From assembly GCF_000420165.1 (NCBI RefSeq), contig NZ_ATUK01000002.1:27485-91484 (forward strand): a stretch of 64,000 bases of DNA, written 5' to 3'. Below are positions 1 through 8,992 of the stretch, piece after piece. The position numbers and the translations under genes are program-made. Source of the stretch: Thioalkalivibrio sp. AKL19. Lineage in GTDB: Bacteria; Pseudomonadota; Gammaproteobacteria; Ectothiorhodospirales; Ectothiorhodospiraceae. The notes under the pieces are model-generated. The model was given only the letters and a program-made list of their open reading frames with translations. It had not been told where the DNA came from and searched no databases. Positions within the stretch are counted from its first letter, which is position 1. Each line of letters starts with the position of its first letter.

Positions 1-308
1 GGCGTGCGCTTGTCGATCACGTCAAAGAACTGCCGCAGCAGTTCGGCCTCGGAGGGCGTCTGGCCGTCCTCGCCCTCGCGGCCGAAGGCGGAGAGCTTCA
101 GCGCATCGCCGCCCTGATAGAGCACGCCGATCGACACGATGCGATGCAGCGGATGCTTGAGGAACTCGGAACCGGTCTGGGCACGGCGCAGCGCGAACAT
201 CGCCTCGGCGACCTCGTGATCGCTCAGCCCCTCGAAGTCGTGCAGGCGGCGCGCACCCTCGATGTCCGGGACCGTCTCGAGATCGAAAATCAGGACCGGG
301 GCACTCAT
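1..308 (-). CDS. Predicted 3'-5' exonuclease, PolB/DnaQ-like (partial, 3' end outside window)
   Basis: Only the first 102 codons are in the window, from an ATG at 308 running off the left edge. The N-terminus begins with an FDLETVPD motif, the Exo I acidic pair typical of DEDD-fold exonucleases of the 'predicted 3'-5' exonuclease related to PolB exonuclease domain' family (PF10108). A second segment with HRIVSIGVLY fits the strand after it. Family knowledge suggests a metal-dependent nuclease acting on single-stranded ends; its cellular substrate is unknown. Its start codon overlaps the cysM stop by four bases (ATGA), so the two genes are probably co-transcribed and translationally coupled. 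The remaining Exo II and Exo III motifs cannot be checked here. Confidence 0.72.
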   Translation of the reverse strand, partial: MSAPVLIFDLETVPDIEGARRLHDFEGLSDHEVAEAMFALRRAQTGSEFLKHPLHRIVSIGVLYQGGDALKLSAFGREGEDGQTPSEAELLRQFFDVIDKRT

Positions 309-1216
309 GCGGGGAACACGCCGGTGGAGATGTAGCGGTCGCCGCGGTCACAGATGATCGCGACGAAGGTGCCACCCTCGGTCTGCGCCGCCAGCTTCAA
401 CGCCGCGGCCACCGAACCACCGGAAGAGACCCCGGCGAAGATGCCTTCTTCACTCGCCAGCCGATGCATGGTCTCCTCTGCCTCCTCCTGGGTCACGTCC
501 ACGGTCTGGTCCACCCGCGAGGCCTCGAAGATGGTCGGCAGATAGGCCTCCGGCCAGCGCCGGATGCCGGGGATGGACGCCCCCTCGGCCGGCTGCACGC
601 CGACGATCTGCACCTCCGGATCGCGCTCCTTGAGATAGCGCGACACGCCCATGATGGTGCCGGTAGTCCCCATCGCGGAGACGAAGTGGGTCACCGTGCC
701 CTCGGTATCGCGCCAGATCTCCGGCCCGGTGCCGATGTAATGCGCATCCGGATTGTCCGGGTTGCCGAACTGGTTCAGCACCCGGCCCTTGCCCTCGGCC
801 TCTAGGCGATCCGCCAGGTCACGCGCGCCCTCCATGCTCTCCTCGCGCGAGACCAGCACCAGCTCGGCCCCAAATGCCTTCATCGAGGCGCGGCGCTCGG
901 CCGACATGTTGTCCGGCATCACCAGGATCATGCGATAGCCCTTCATCGCCGCGACCATCGCCAGCGCGATGCCGGTATTGCCACTGGTCGCCTCGATCAG
1001 GGTATCGCCGGGCTGGATGTCGCCGCGGCGCTCGGCTGCCTGGATCATGTTCAGCGCGGGCCGGTCCTTGACCGAACCGGCGGGGTTGTTGCCCTCGAGC
1101 TTGACCAGCACGGTGGACGGCAGATCCGCCGGCATGCGCTGCAGGCGCACCAGCGGCGTGTTGCCGACGAAGTGCTCGAGCGTCGGGAAGGATTCCGGAT
1201 GCAGTCGTTTCTTCAT
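305..1216 (-). CDS. cysM: Cysteine synthase B (O-acetylserine sulfhydrylase, CysM)
   Basis: A 303-residue PLP enzyme that makes L-cysteine from O-acetylserine and sulfide, or S-sulfocysteine from thiosulfate. The PLP lysine is Lys50 in NPAGSVKDR, and the SGNTG substrate loop is at about residues 78-82. The length equals that of the enterobacterial CysM. The start is the ATG at 1216, directly before the conserved N-terminus (FPTLEHFVGNTPLVRL); an in-frame extension upstream to 1333 has no family similarity. The CysM branch, rather than CysK, is supported by the R-x-GDRYIS-type C-terminus and by overall spacing. In a sulfur oxidiser, thiosulfate use by CysM would be natural, but that is inference. 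The stop overlaps the downstream exonuclease gene. Confidence 0.93.
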   Translation of the reverse strand: MKKRLHPESFPTLEHFVGNTPLVRLQRMPADLPSTVLVKLEGNNPAGSVKDRPALNMIQAAERRGDIQPGDTLIEATSGNTGIALAMVAAMKGYRMILVMPDNMSAERRASMKAFGAELVLVSREESMEGARDLADRLEAEGKGRVLNQFGNPDNPDAHYIGTGPEIWRDTEGTVTHFVSAMGTTGTIMGVSRYLKERDPEVQIVGVQPAEGASIPGIRRWPEAYLPTIFEASRVDQTVDVTQEEAEETMHRLASEEGIFAGVSSGGSVAAALKLAAQTEGGTFVAIICDRGDRYISTGVFPA

Positions 1217-1362
1217 GCGCGCAGAGTATAACGACCGGGCCCCGTCCCTGCCCACGCGCCTCTCACTGTCGCAGGCGGCCTCCCGGCACTGTGATCCGTC
1301 CATACACCGCCATGGCACCCATGCCGCTGGCAACGAAACACGTTCCGGCCTAAGCTCGGGCC

Positions 1363-2070
1363 ATGCTCGTGCTACTGGAATACCTCGTCGTCGCCTTCCT
1401 CGCGGTGTTCGTGATCGTGAACCCGCTGACCACGGCCTTCATCTTCATGGCGATGCTGCCGCGCGCCTCGGAGGAGAAGCGCCGGGCAATCGCCCTGCGC
1501 TCGGTGAAGGTGGCCACCTCGCTGCTGTTCGCCTTCGCCCTGCTGGGCGGGGTGATCTTCCAGCTGTTCGGGATCACGCTGGCGGCGTTTCGCATCGCGG
1601 GCGGCATCATCCTGTTCGGCATCGCCATCGGCATGATCCGGCAGAAGGGCTCCACCGAAAAGGAAACGGCGGAGGAAGTGAAGGCCGACAAGGGACACGT
1701 GACCGAGGATATCTCGGTCATCCCGCTGGCCATCCCGTTCATGAGCGGCCCGGGCGCGATCGCCACGGTGATGATCCTGACCAGCGAGGCGCCGACGGTC
1801 TATCACACGGGGCTGGTGTTCCTTGCCGTACTGGCCTGCATGGTCGCCTGCTACTACGCGATGGTCTACTCGCGCTACATCGTGAAATACCTCGGGGACA
1901 CCGGGAAGGACATCCTGACCAAGGTGTTCGGCCTGATCCTCGCGGTGCTGGCAGTGCAGTTCGTGATCAATGGCGTCAGTGATGCCGCCGTCGGCTTCAT
2001 GCTGGACACCCAGATGCTCGACGAGACCGAGGTCGAGGACCCGCGCGTTCCTCCGCGCGACCTCGACTGA
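1363..2070 (+). CDS. MarC/UPF0056 family inner-membrane protein
   Basis: A 235-residue polytopic membrane protein with about six hydrophobic segments and the family start pattern (a long first helix, then NPLTTAFIFMAM). A charged cytoplasmic loop rich in Lys and Glu lies near residues 105-125. The family is conserved in bacteria but has no firmly established transport substrate; the historical link to multiple antibiotic resistance (MarC) has not held up. The ATG at 1363 begins the hydrophobic region, and the divergent cysM promoter region lies just upstream. The gene converges on cbbY, with a small hairpin (CCGGCA/TGCCGG, 2072-2086) between the two stops. Family assignment is secure; function is not. 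Confidence 0.85.
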   Translation: MLVLLEYLVVAFLAVFVIVNPLTTAFIFMAMLPRASEEKRRAIALRSVKVATSLLFAFALLGGVIFQLFGITLAAFRIAGGIILFGIAIGMIRQKGSTEKETAEEVKADKGHVTEDISVIPLAIPFMSGPGAIATVMILTSEAPTVYHTGLVFLAVLACMVACYYAMVYSRYIVKYLGDTGKDILTKVFGLILAVLAVQFVINGVSDAAVGFMLDTQMLDETEVEDPRVPPRDLD

Positions 2071-2087
2071 ACCGGCACGTTGCCGGA

Positions 2088-2858
2088 CTACCTCCCGCCC
2101 CCGGCGAACCAGGCGCGCAGCGTGGCCACGTCCACCGCCGGGCCCCGCAGCTCGGGCCCGGCCAGCACGGTCGCCGGGTCATCCTGCTCGCCAAACCCGT
2201 CGAGCACGGCCAGGGCGCCATCGAAATCCTGGTCGCGGGTGTAGTCGTTGGTGGTCACGACGACCTCCAGGCCCGCGCCGCGCGCCGCGCGCACCCCGTT
2301 GTCGGAATCCTCCAGCGCCAGGCAGGCCTCCGCGGGCAGGTTCATCGCCTCCAGGGCATGGGTGAAGATGTCCGGCGCCGGCTTCTTGGCCGGCACCACG
2401 TCACCGGCGGAGATCACCTCGAAGCGGTACGGCCCTTCGCTGCCCAGCGTGGCCTCCAGCAGGGCGGTGACGTTCTCCGGGGTCGTGGTGGTTGCGATCG
2501 CCAGACGCAGGCCCTCGGCCTCGGCCTCGTCCAGCAGGCGGCGAACCCCCGGGCGCAGCGGGATCGAACCGGTCTCCAGCAACGCCACGTAGTGACGCGT
2601 CTTGGCCGCGTGCAGCTCGCGGATGCGCGCGTCGATCCCCGGTTCCTCGAGGATCTCGGGGTGATCCTCGGACAAGTACTGGCGAATGCGCTCCTTGCCG
2701 CCGGTCACCCGCAGCAATTCGCCGTAGCGGGCCACACTCCAGTCCCAGTCGAGGCCCGCCTCCGCGAACGCCTGGTTGAACGCGACACGGTGACCGTCGC
2801 GTTCGGTGTCCGCCAGCGTGCCGTCCACGTCAAAGATCAGCCCCTGCAATTGCGTCAT
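2088..2858 (-). CDS. cbbY: CbbY-type HAD-superfamily sugar-phosphate phosphatase
   Basis: A 256-residue HAD hydrolase. The catalytic motif FDVDGTLADTE gives the nucleophile Asp10 and acid/base Asp12. The cap carries TGGKERI, characteristic of CbbY rather than of phosphoglycolate phosphatase Gph. Motif III/IV residues appear as KKPAPDIF and ALEDSDNG. CbbY proteins of autotrophs dephosphorylate xylulose-1,5-bisphosphate, a misfire product that inhibits Rubisco, so the gene fits a Calvin-cycle organism although no cbb operon is in the window. The ATG at 2858 was chosen because the 76 preceding in-frame residues have no HAD similarity and overlap the dksA promoter region. The gene is divergent from dksA. 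A generic beta-phosphoglucomutase-like role cannot be excluded. Confidence 0.82.
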   Translation of the reverse strand: MTQLQGLIFDVDGTLADTERDGHRVAFNQAFAEAGLDWDWSVARYGELLRVTGGKERIRQYLSEDHPEILEEPGIDARIRELHAAKTRHYVALLETGSIPLRPGVRRLLDEAEAEGLRLAIATTTTPENVTALLEATLGSEGPYRFEVISAGDVVPAKKPAPDIFTHALEAMNLPAEACLALEDSDNGVRAARGAGLEVVVTTNDYTRDQDFDGALAVLDGFGEQDDPATVLAGPELRGPAVDVATLRAWFAGGGR

Positions 2859-2953
2859 GCCGTTTTCCCCGTCCTGTCCTGTATCTCGCTGATATCGCCC
2901 GCTGCCCTCCCGGATTCCCTGCCCGGGCAAGCGCGCACGGGCGCAAGCTGTCA

Positions 2954-2969
2954 TGGCACGGGACTTGCC
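2954..2969 (+). promoter_or_regulatory. Predicted sigma-54 (RpoN) promoter upstream of dksA
   Basis: TGGCACG-N4-TTGCC at this position matches the sigma-54 consensus TGGCACR-N4-TTGCW at every conserved base except the last W. The -24 GG is at 2955-2956 and the -12 GC at 2967-2968, which predicts a start of transcription near 2980, about 48 bases before the dksA ATG at 3028. Seen directly in the sequence; promoter activity is inferred. Confidence 0.5.
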
Positions 2970-3027
2970 CGACCCGTCCGACTCTGGTACTAAGTGCGCC
3001 TCATTTTTCCAGCCGGAGAAACCCCGC

Positions 3028-3480
3028 ATGGCTGCAGACGAAAAGACCGACAAGCCCTCCACCCAGCACATGGTCGCCGGGGGCATTGCACCCTACGTGC
3101 CAAAGCCGGACGAAGAGTACATGAATCCGGATCAGCTGGACCATTTCCGCAGCCTGCTGCAGGCATGGCGCCAGGAACTGGCCGAGGAAGTCGATCGCAC
3201 CGTGGGCCACATGCGTCAGGATGCGGCCAATTTTGCCGATCCGGCCGACCGCGCCACGCAGGAAGAGGAGTTCGGGCTGGAACTGCGCGCCCGGGATCGC
3301 GAACGCAAGCTGTCAAAGAAGATCGACGAGGCCCTGCGCAAGATCGAGACCCACGACTACGGCTACTGCGAAACCTGCGGCGTGGAGATCGGCATTCGGC
3401 GCCTGGAGGCCCGCCCGACGGCCACCATGTGCATCGACTGCAAGCAGCTCGACGAGATCAAGGAAAAGCAGCGCGCCTGA
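3028..3480 (+). CDS. dksA: RNA polymerase-binding transcription factor DksA
   Basis: A 150-residue secondary-channel factor that, with ppGpp, retunes RNA polymerase during nutrient stress. The coiled-coil tip motif DPADRA supplies the acidic tip residues Asp71 and Asp74 and the Ala of D-x-x-D-x-A. The C-terminal zinc finger is complete, with Cys114, Cys117, Cys135 and Cys138. The ATG at 3028 follows a GGAG Shine-Dalgarno and leaves a 20-30 residue flexible N-terminus. The gene is followed 13 bases later by gluQ, the classic gammaproteobacterial dksA-gluQ pair. A strong sigma-54 promoter match lies at 2954-2969, which would be unusual control for this gene. All the residues needed for canonical DksA activity are present. 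Confidence 0.95.
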   Translation: MAADEKTDKPSTQHMVAGGIAPYVPKPDEEYMNPDQLDHFRSLLQAWRQELAEEVDRTVGHMRQDAANFADPADRATQEEEFGLELRARDRERKLSKKIDEALRKIETHDYGYCETCGVEIGIRRLEARPTATMCIDCKQLDEIKEKQRA

Positions 3481-3493
3481 TCGCCACCGGGCC

Positions 3494-4444
3494 GTGACTG
3501 CCACGCCCGCACGGACTGCCCCCCCGGCCGACGGCTATGTCGGCCGGTTTGCCCCCACCCCTTCGGGCCCGCTCCATGCGGGCTCCCTGCTGGCCGCCGT
3601 CATCTCCTGGCTGGACGCCCGGAGCGCCGATGGCGACTGGCACTTGCGTATCGACGACATCGACGCCCCCCGGGTTCGCCCGGGGGCGGCCGATGCCATT
3701 CTCCGCACGCTCGAGGCCTTCAGCCTCGGCTGGGATGGCCCGGTAACCTGGCAAGGCCGGCATGGGCCCGCCTACCAGCGCGCCCTGGACACCCTGATGG
3801 AAACCGGGCAGGCCTTTCCCTGCGGCTGTACCCGCAAGGACCTGGCCATGCACGGCCGGATCGGCTGGGAAGGCCCCGTCTATCCGGGCACCTGCCGCCA
3901 CGGCCTGCCACCCGGCCGCGAAGCCCGGGCCCTGCGCGCCCGCGCCACGACCCGCTACTGGACAGTCGAGGACCGCTTTCTCGGCCCGGTCGCCTTCGAC
4001 CTGGAAGCCCTTGGGAGCGACTTTGTCATCCGTCGGGCGGACGGCATAGTGGCCTACCAGCTCGCCACGGTAGCGGACGATCTCGACCTCGGCGTGACCC
4101 GCGTCGTCCGCGGGGTCGACCTGCTCGGCTCCACGCCGCGCCAGATGCAGCTCTACCAGGCCCTGGGCGCCGCGCCGCCGGCCTATGCCCATCACCCGGT
4201 GCTGGTGGCACCCGGTGGCGACAAGCTCGCGAAGGCAACCGGGGCCACCGCCGTCCGCGTGGATGCCGTCCGCCGCGAACTGGCTCGTACCCTCGCGCTG
4301 GTGGGCCTGGCGCCCAGCGACTCGCAAACACCCGACGCACCGGCCACCCAGCTGGCCGAGGCCCTGGAACACCTGGAGCGGCTCAGCCTCGCGGATTGCC
4401 TGCCGGTACGCTCGGCACTGCCGGGAGACCTGCACGCGGTGTAG
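3494..4444 (+). CDS. gluQ: Glutamyl-Q tRNA(Asp) synthetase
   Basis: A 316-residue paralogue of the glutamyl-tRNA synthetase catalytic core. It attaches glutamate to the queuosine base at the wobble position of tRNA(Asp) and lacks an anticodon-binding domain. The GRFAPTPSGPLHAGS segment (about 18-31) is the class I HIGH region. A zinc site is formed by Cys110, Cys112, Tyr130 and Cys134, the hallmark of YadB/GluQ. A KMSKS-like DKLAKATG lies near residue 250. A GTG start at 3494 is used because the preceding in-frame stretch lies within dksA. The position right after dksA is typical and suggests co-transcription. Confidence 0.92.
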   Translation: MTATPARTAPPADGYVGRFAPTPSGPLHAGSLLAAVISWLDARSADGDWHLRIDDIDAPRVRPGAADAILRTLEAFSLGWDGPVTWQGRHGPAYQRALDTLMETGQAFPCGCTRKDLAMHGRIGWEGPVYPGTCRHGLPPGREARALRARATTRYWTVEDRFLGPVAFDLEALGSDFVIRRADGIVAYQLATVADDLDLGVTRVVRGVDLLGSTPRQMQLYQALGAAPPAYAHHPVLVAPGGDKLAKATGATAVRVDAVRRELARTLALVGLAPSDSQTPDAPATQLAEALEHLERLSLADCLPVRSALPGDLHAV

Positions 4445-4536
4445 ACTCGCCGCATGCCCCTCCTTCGCGCGCCAACCCGGACGGCCCCGCAGGCATGCCC
4501 GTCTGTCCGCCCGCCAGTGGCGACGGGCACCGGATC

Positions 4537-4710
4537 ATGAACGCCCAGCGCGCCATCCTGGTCGCCCTGCTGGGGGCGCTGCTGTTCCTGAGCCCCCTGG
4601 TCATCTGGGTCGCCCACTTGAGCCCGGCCTGGTGGTGGCCGTTCGCGGCCTGGGTCCTGTTCATCGTGACCATCGCGGCGCTGACCCGGAGGGAGCGCCG
4701 TGACCCTTAG
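4537..4710 (+). CDS. Small membrane protein preceding CbrA-type kinase (CbrX-like)
   Basis: A 57-residue protein with two hydrophobic segments, about residues 6-25 and 30-50, joined by a short loop and ending in a basic and acidic tail (RRERRDP). Its stop lies 11 bases inside the following kinase gene, so the two are probably translationally coupled. In pseudomonads a comparable small ORF, cbrX, overlaps the start of cbrA and is co-transcribed with it; size, topology and position match, so I call this the equivalent by synteny rather than by sequence. Its function is not known. The ATG at 4537 follows a weak GGGCACCGG ribosome-binding region; an in-frame upstream extension is proline-rich and not credible. 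Confidence 0.6.
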   Translation: MNAQRAILVALLGALLFLSPLVIWVAHLSPAWWWPFAAWVLFIVTIAALTRRERRDP

Positions 4711-7627
4711 CCTGGGGCTGCTGTATGCCGTCGGGGTGGCCTACCTCGCCCTGCTGTTCGGGATTGCGTTCCTGGCCGACCGGGTACCCCGTGTGGGGCG
4801 GCTGGCGGCCAATGGCTGGGTGTTCAGCCTGTCGCTGGGTGTGTACGCAACGTCCTGGACGTTCTACGGAAATCTCGGTTTCCTCGCCGACCAGGGCTAC
4901 CTGTACCTGACCATCTACCTGGGCGTGACCCTCGCCTTTGCCGCCACGCCCTGGCTTCTGCGCCCCATCCTGCGCCTGACCCGCGAGCAGCAGCTGACCT
5001 CGCTGGCCGACCTGTTCGCCTTTCGCTACCGCAGCCGCTTCACCGGACCAGTGGTGGCGCTGTTCATGCTGGCCGGGGTGCTCCCGTACATCGCCCTGCA
5101 GATCAAGGCCGTCGCCGAGTCCGCCGCCGTGCTGACCGCGGAGACCCCGCCGCATCTGCTGGCCCTGACCTTCAGCGCCACCATCGCGCTGTTCGCGATC
5201 CTGTTCGGTGCCCGTCACATCGCCCCGCGCGAGAAACACGCCGGCCTGGTCCTGGCCATCGCCTTCGAATCCATCGTCAAGCTGATCGCCATTCTCGGCA
5301 TCGCCGCCGTGGCCCTGTATGCCGTCTTCGGTGGCTTCAGTGGTCTGAATGACTGGCTGGTCGAGCATCCCGAGGCGGTCGATGCGCTGTATGCCCCGGT
5401 GCGCGAGGGCGGCTGGTTCGCGATGATGATCCTGGCATTTGCCGCGGCCTTCCTGCTCCCGCGCCAGTTCCACATGCTGTTTACCGAGAACATCAACCCA
5501 CAGGCCCTGAACACCGCCGCCTGGGCCTTCCCGGCGTTCCTGCTCCTGCTGAATCTGCCGATGCCGGTGCTCTACTGGGCCGGGGAGGCCGCCGGGCTCG
5601 GCATCTCGCCCAACTACTACGCCATCGGCATTGCGGGGCTGCTGGAGTCCCCCAGCCTGGCCCTGCTGGTCTTCATCGGCGGGTTGTCCGCCGCCAGTGC
5701 GATGATGATCGTGACCACCCTCGCGCTCGCCCACATGGGCACCAACTACCTGTCGCCGCTGACCCGACTGCACGAGGAGGAGCGCAGCGCCAACCTCTAT
5801 ACCCGCCTGCTGTGGGGCCGGCGCATCTGGATCGTGTTCATCATCGGGCTGGGCTATGCCTTCTACGGCCTGCTGCAGGTGGTGGAGGGCCTGGCGCAGC
5901 TGGGGCTGATCTCCTTCGCCGCCGTAGCCCAGCTCCTGCCGGGCCTGATCGGCCTGATGCTGTGGAAGCAGGCGACCCGCGTCGGCTTCCTGGTGGGACT
6001 GGCGGCGGGGATCGCCGGCTGGACCTTCACCCTCGTCATGCCCCTGCTGTCGGATGCCGGGATCGCCACCGGCCTTCCCGACCCGCAACGCCTGCTGCGT
6101 GCCGAGATGCTGGACCCGTGGACCTTCGCCCTGATGCTGAGCCTGGGCATCAATGCACTGCTATTCGTGCTCGGCTCACTCCTGACCCGCCCCAATCGCG
6201 AGGAGGCCGAGGCCGGCCGGGCCTGCTGCCCCAATGAATCCACCGGTGCCGGCAGCGGCCTGCCCCTGGCCGGCGACGTCACCGAGATGGAAACCGCGCT
6301 GGCCGCCACCCTGGGTCCGGGCGCCGCGCGCCACGAGGTCCAGCGCGCGCTGGACGACCTTGGCCTGCCACGGCACACACGCTCGCGGGGCGACCTGCGC
6401 CACCTGCGCGAGCGGATCGAGCGCAACCTCTCCGGCCTGCTCGGGCCGGTCCTGGCGCGCATGATCGTCGACCAGCACCTGCGCCTGGACGCTGCCGGGC
6501 GCCATACCCTTAGTGAGAGCCTTCGGCGTATCGAGGAACAGCTGGAGACCCGCTCCCTCCCGTTGTCCGGTCTGGCGGCCGAGCTGGATGCCCTGCGCCG
6601 TTTTCATCGCCAGATCCTGCACGAACTCCCGCTGGGGGTGGCCAGCCTCACCAATACCGGCGAGATCACCGGGTGGAACCAGGCCCTGGCGCAGCTCACG
6701 CAGGTCCCCACGGAACAAGCCGTGGGCCAGAGCATCCATCAGCTCAACAGTCCCTGGAGCGGCCTTCTGACCGCCTTCCTGGAGAGCCCGGACCGCCAGT
6801 GGTACAAGCTGAACGTGGATCTGCCCACCGGCAACCGCCGCCTGAACCTGCACCGTTCGGAGCTGCAGGATGCCCACGGTGAAGTGGAAGGCCGCGTGGT
6901 CCTGATCGAGGACGTAACCGAACGCGCCCAGCTGGAATCCGAGATCGCCCACGGCGATCGCCTCGCCTCCATCGGCCGCTTCGCCGCCGGAGTCGCCCAC
7001 GAGATCGGCAATCCGCTGACCGGGATCGCCTCGCTGGCCCAGACCCTGCCCCTGGAGAACGATCCGGACGAGATCCGCGGCATCGCCGACGACATCCTGG
7101 CCCAGACCCGGCGCATCAACGCCATCGTCCAGTCGCTGATCACCTTTGCCCATGCCGACGAGGGCCCCTCGGCCGGGCATTTCGAGACCATCGCCCTGGA
7201 CGAGCTCGTGGCCGAGGCCATCCGCCTGACGCGCCTGGCCGGGCGCAAGGACCTGCAATTCGCCACAACGGGCCTGGAGGGGCTGCATGTCCGCGGATCG
7301 CATGCCACGCTCCTGCAGGTCTTCATCAACCTGCTGACCAACGCCGAGCAGGCCTCGCCCGAGGCCTCCACGGTCAGCATTGCGGCCCGGCTCCACGGTC
7401 GTCACATCCAGGTCACCATCGACGACGCCGGCCCCGGGATCGACGAATCCAGCCTGGAGCGCCTGTTCGAGCCGTTCTTCACCACCAAGCCGGCCGGCCA
7501 GGGCACCGGTCTCGGCCTGCCGGTGGCCTACAGCATCGTGCGCGACCACGGTGGTACCCTGATGGCCGCCAACCGCCCCGAGGGCGGCGCCCGATTCCTG
7601 CTGACACTGCCACGCCAAGACTCATGA
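4700..7627 (+). CDS. cbrA: CbrA-type sensor histidine kinase with N-terminal SLC5 transporter domain
   Basis: A 975-residue membrane kinase. Residues 1 to about 500 form a sodium/solute symporter-like (SLC5) domain of about 13 helices. A cytoplasmic linker, a PAS domain near 625-745 and a HisKA/HATPase module follow. The H-box [11 protein letters not shown] has the phospho-acceptor His767. The N-box lies in [13 protein letters not shown]1 is DDAGPGI near 907 and G2 is GTGLGLP near 937. This architecture is that of CbrA, which in Pseudomonas senses carbon/nitrogen status and controls use of amino acids and organic acids; CbrA can also transport histidine. The gene overlaps the small ORF upstream by 11 bases and the regulator downstream by 4. 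Ligand and transport activity here are unknown. Confidence 0.85.
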   Translation: MTLSLGLLYAVGVAYLALLFGIAFLADRVPRVGRLAANGWVFSLSLGVYATSWTFYGNLGFLADQGYLYLTIYLGVTLAFAATPWLLRPILRLTREQQLTSLADLFAFRYRSRFTGPVVALFMLAGVLPYIALQIKAVAESAAVLTAETPPHLLALTFSATIALFAILFGARHIAPREKHAGLVLAIAFESIVKLIAILGIAAVALYAVFGGFSGLNDWLVEHPEAVDALYAPVREGGWFAMMILAFAAAFLLPRQFHMLFTENINPQALNTAAWAFPAFLLLLNLPMPVLYWAGEAAGLGISPNYYAIGIAGLLESPSLALLVFIGGLSAASAMMIVTTLALAHMGTNYLSPLTRLHEEERSANLYTRLLWGRRIWIVFIIGLGYAFYGLLQVVEGLAQLGLISFAAVAQLLPGLIGLMLWKQATRVGFLVGLAAGIAGWTFTLVMPLLSDAGIATGLPDPQRLLRAEMLDPWTFALMLSLGINALLFVLGSLLTRPNREEAEAGRACCPNESTGAGSGLPLAGDVTEMETALAATLGPGAARHEVQRALDDLGLPRHTRSRGDLRHLRERIERNLSGLLGPVLARMIVDQHLRLDAAGRHTLSESLRRIEEQLETRSLPLSGLAAELDALRRFHRQILHELPLGVASLTNTGEITGWNQALAQLTQVPTEQAVGQSIHQLNSPWSGLLTAFLESPDRQWYKLNVDLPTGNRRLNLHRSELQDAHGEVEGRVVLIEDVTERAQLESEIAHGDRLASIGRFAAGVAHEIGNPLTGIASLAQTLPLENDPDEIRGIADDILAQTRRINAIVQSLITFAHADEGPSAGHFETIALDELVAEAIRLTRLAGRKDLQFATTGLEGLHVRGSHATLLQVFINLLTNAEQASPEASTVSIAARLHGRHIQVTIDDAGPGIDESSLERLFEPFFTTKPAGQGTGLGLPVAYSIVRDHGGTLMAANRPEGGARFLLTLPRQDS

Positions 7628-8982
7628 CCCGCATCCTGCTCGTTGACGACGAAGCCCCGATCCGCCGCGCCGTGCGGCGGTTCCTGGAGCATCACGGCTT
7701 CGAGGTCGGCGTGGCCGAAAACCTGGCCGAGGCGCGGGCCCTCGCAGCCGCCGATCCCTACGATCTGCAACTGGTGGATCTGCGTCTGCCGGATGGCGAA
7801 GGGATCGAGCTGCTGCCGGAATTCGCCCACACGCCCACGGTCATCATGACCAGCTATGCGTCGGTACCCTCCGCGGTCAACGCGATGAAGGAAGGCGCCG
7901 CCGACTACATCGCCAAGCCTTTCGACCACGACGCCCTGCTGCTGACCCTGCGCGCCGCCCTGCGCGAGCGCGACCGCCCCAACACCGACGAACCCGACGA
8001 CGAGGGAGCCGATCCCGCTCCGCGCCCCGGACTGGGCCTCATCGGCGAGAGCCAGGCCATGCAGCAATTGCGTGATCAGATCCGGCGCGTGGCCATGACC
8101 CATTCCACCGTACTGTTGCGCGGCGAGTCCGGCACTGGCAAGGAGCTGGCCGCGCGCGCCCTGCACGAGTTGAGCCCGCGCGCCTGCGGCCCGTTTGTCG
8201 CGGTCAACTGCGCCACCATCCCCGAGGGTCTGGTCGAGGCCGAACTGTTCGGCCACGCCCAGGGGGCCTACACCGGCGCGGTCAAGGCGCGCACCGGCCT
8301 GATCCAGAGCGCGCACGGCGGTACGCTGTTCCTGGACGAGATCGGCGAGCTCGCGCCGGCGGCCCAGGCCCGCCTGTTGCGCGTCCTGCAGGACGGCGAG
8401 ATCCGCCCGGTCGGGGCCAACGAGAACCTGAAGGTCGACGTGCGCCTGCTCGCGGCCACCCATCGCGACCTCGAGGCCATGATCGAGGAACAGGCCTTCC
8501 GCGCCGACCTGTACTACCGCCTGCGGGTGCTGGAGCTGGCCATTCCGCCCTTGCGCGATCGGCGCGAGGACATCCTGCCGCTGGCGCAGCACTTCCTTGA
8601 AGAGCTTGCCGGATCGGGTCCGATGCCCCGCCTGACCCAGGCCGCGCGGGACACACTGGAATCCCAGGACTGGCCGGGGAACGTGCGCGAACTGGCCAAC
8701 GCCCTGGAACGCGGCTGGGTGCTCAGCCCCAACGGCCACATCGGGCCGGAACACATGGGCCTGGAAACCCGGGATGCCGACAATGCCGACGACATCCCCA
8801 ACCCGGCCTTTCCCACCCGGCGCAAGGGCGCGGGCGCGAGCCTGAACGAATATTTCCGCCAGTTCGTGCAGGAGAACCAGGACCGCATGACCGAGACGGA
8901 ACTCGCCCGGGCACTGGGGATCAGCCGCAAGACGCTGTGGGAACGCCGGCAGCGCGAGAACCTGCCCCGCCCGCGCACCTGA
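7624..8982 (+). CDS. cbrB: CbrB-type sigma-54-dependent response regulator
   Basis: A 452-residue NtrC-family activator. The receiver domain (1-115) has the acidic pocket Asp8/Asp9, the phospho-acceptor Asp52 in LVDLRLPDG and Lys98. The AAA+ domain (about 137-375) has Walker A GESGTGKE (167-174), Walker B in GGTLFLDEIGEL (232-243) and the sigma-54 contact loop GAYTGA (214-219), a conservative Tyr variant of GAFTGA. A Fis-type helix-turn-helix closes the protein (about 420-447). It overlaps cbrA by ATGA, so it is the cognate partner. In Pseudomonas CbrB drives the crcZ RNA immediately downstream; here thpR follows after 10 bases and no A-rich CrcZ-like RNA is visible. A nearby sigma-54 promoter candidate precedes dksA. 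Confidence 0.88.
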   Translation: MTRILLVDDEAPIRRAVRRFLEHHGFEVGVAENLAEARALAAADPYDLQLVDLRLPDGEGIELLPEFAHTPTVIMTSYASVPSAVNAMKEGAADYIAKPFDHDALLLTLRAALRERDRPNTDEPDDEGADPAPRPGLGLIGESQAMQQLRDQIRRVAMTHSTVLLRGESGTGKELAARALHELSPRACGPFVAVNCATIPEGLVEAELFGHAQGAYTGAVKARTGLIQSAHGGTLFLDEIGELAPAAQARLLRVLQDGEIRPVGANENLKVDVRLLAATHRDLEAMIEEQAFRADLYYRLRVLELAIPPLRDRREDILPLAQHFLEELAGSGPMPRLTQAARDTLESQDWPGNVRELANALERGWVLSPNGHIGPEHMGLETRDADNADDIPNPAFPTRRKGAGASLNEYFRQFVQENQDRMTETELARALGISRKTLWERRQRENLPRPRT

Positions 8983-8992
8983 AATCAGCGCC

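Noticed and set aside
2859..3086. N-terminal extension of cbbY by 76 residues
   Set aside because: It has no HAD similarity, overlaps the dksA promoter and start on the other strand, and the family length is met from the ATG at 2858.
6176..7618. A 480-codon minus-strand frame opposite the CbrA-type kinase
   Set aside because: Antisense to the PAS and kinase domains; no family similarity.
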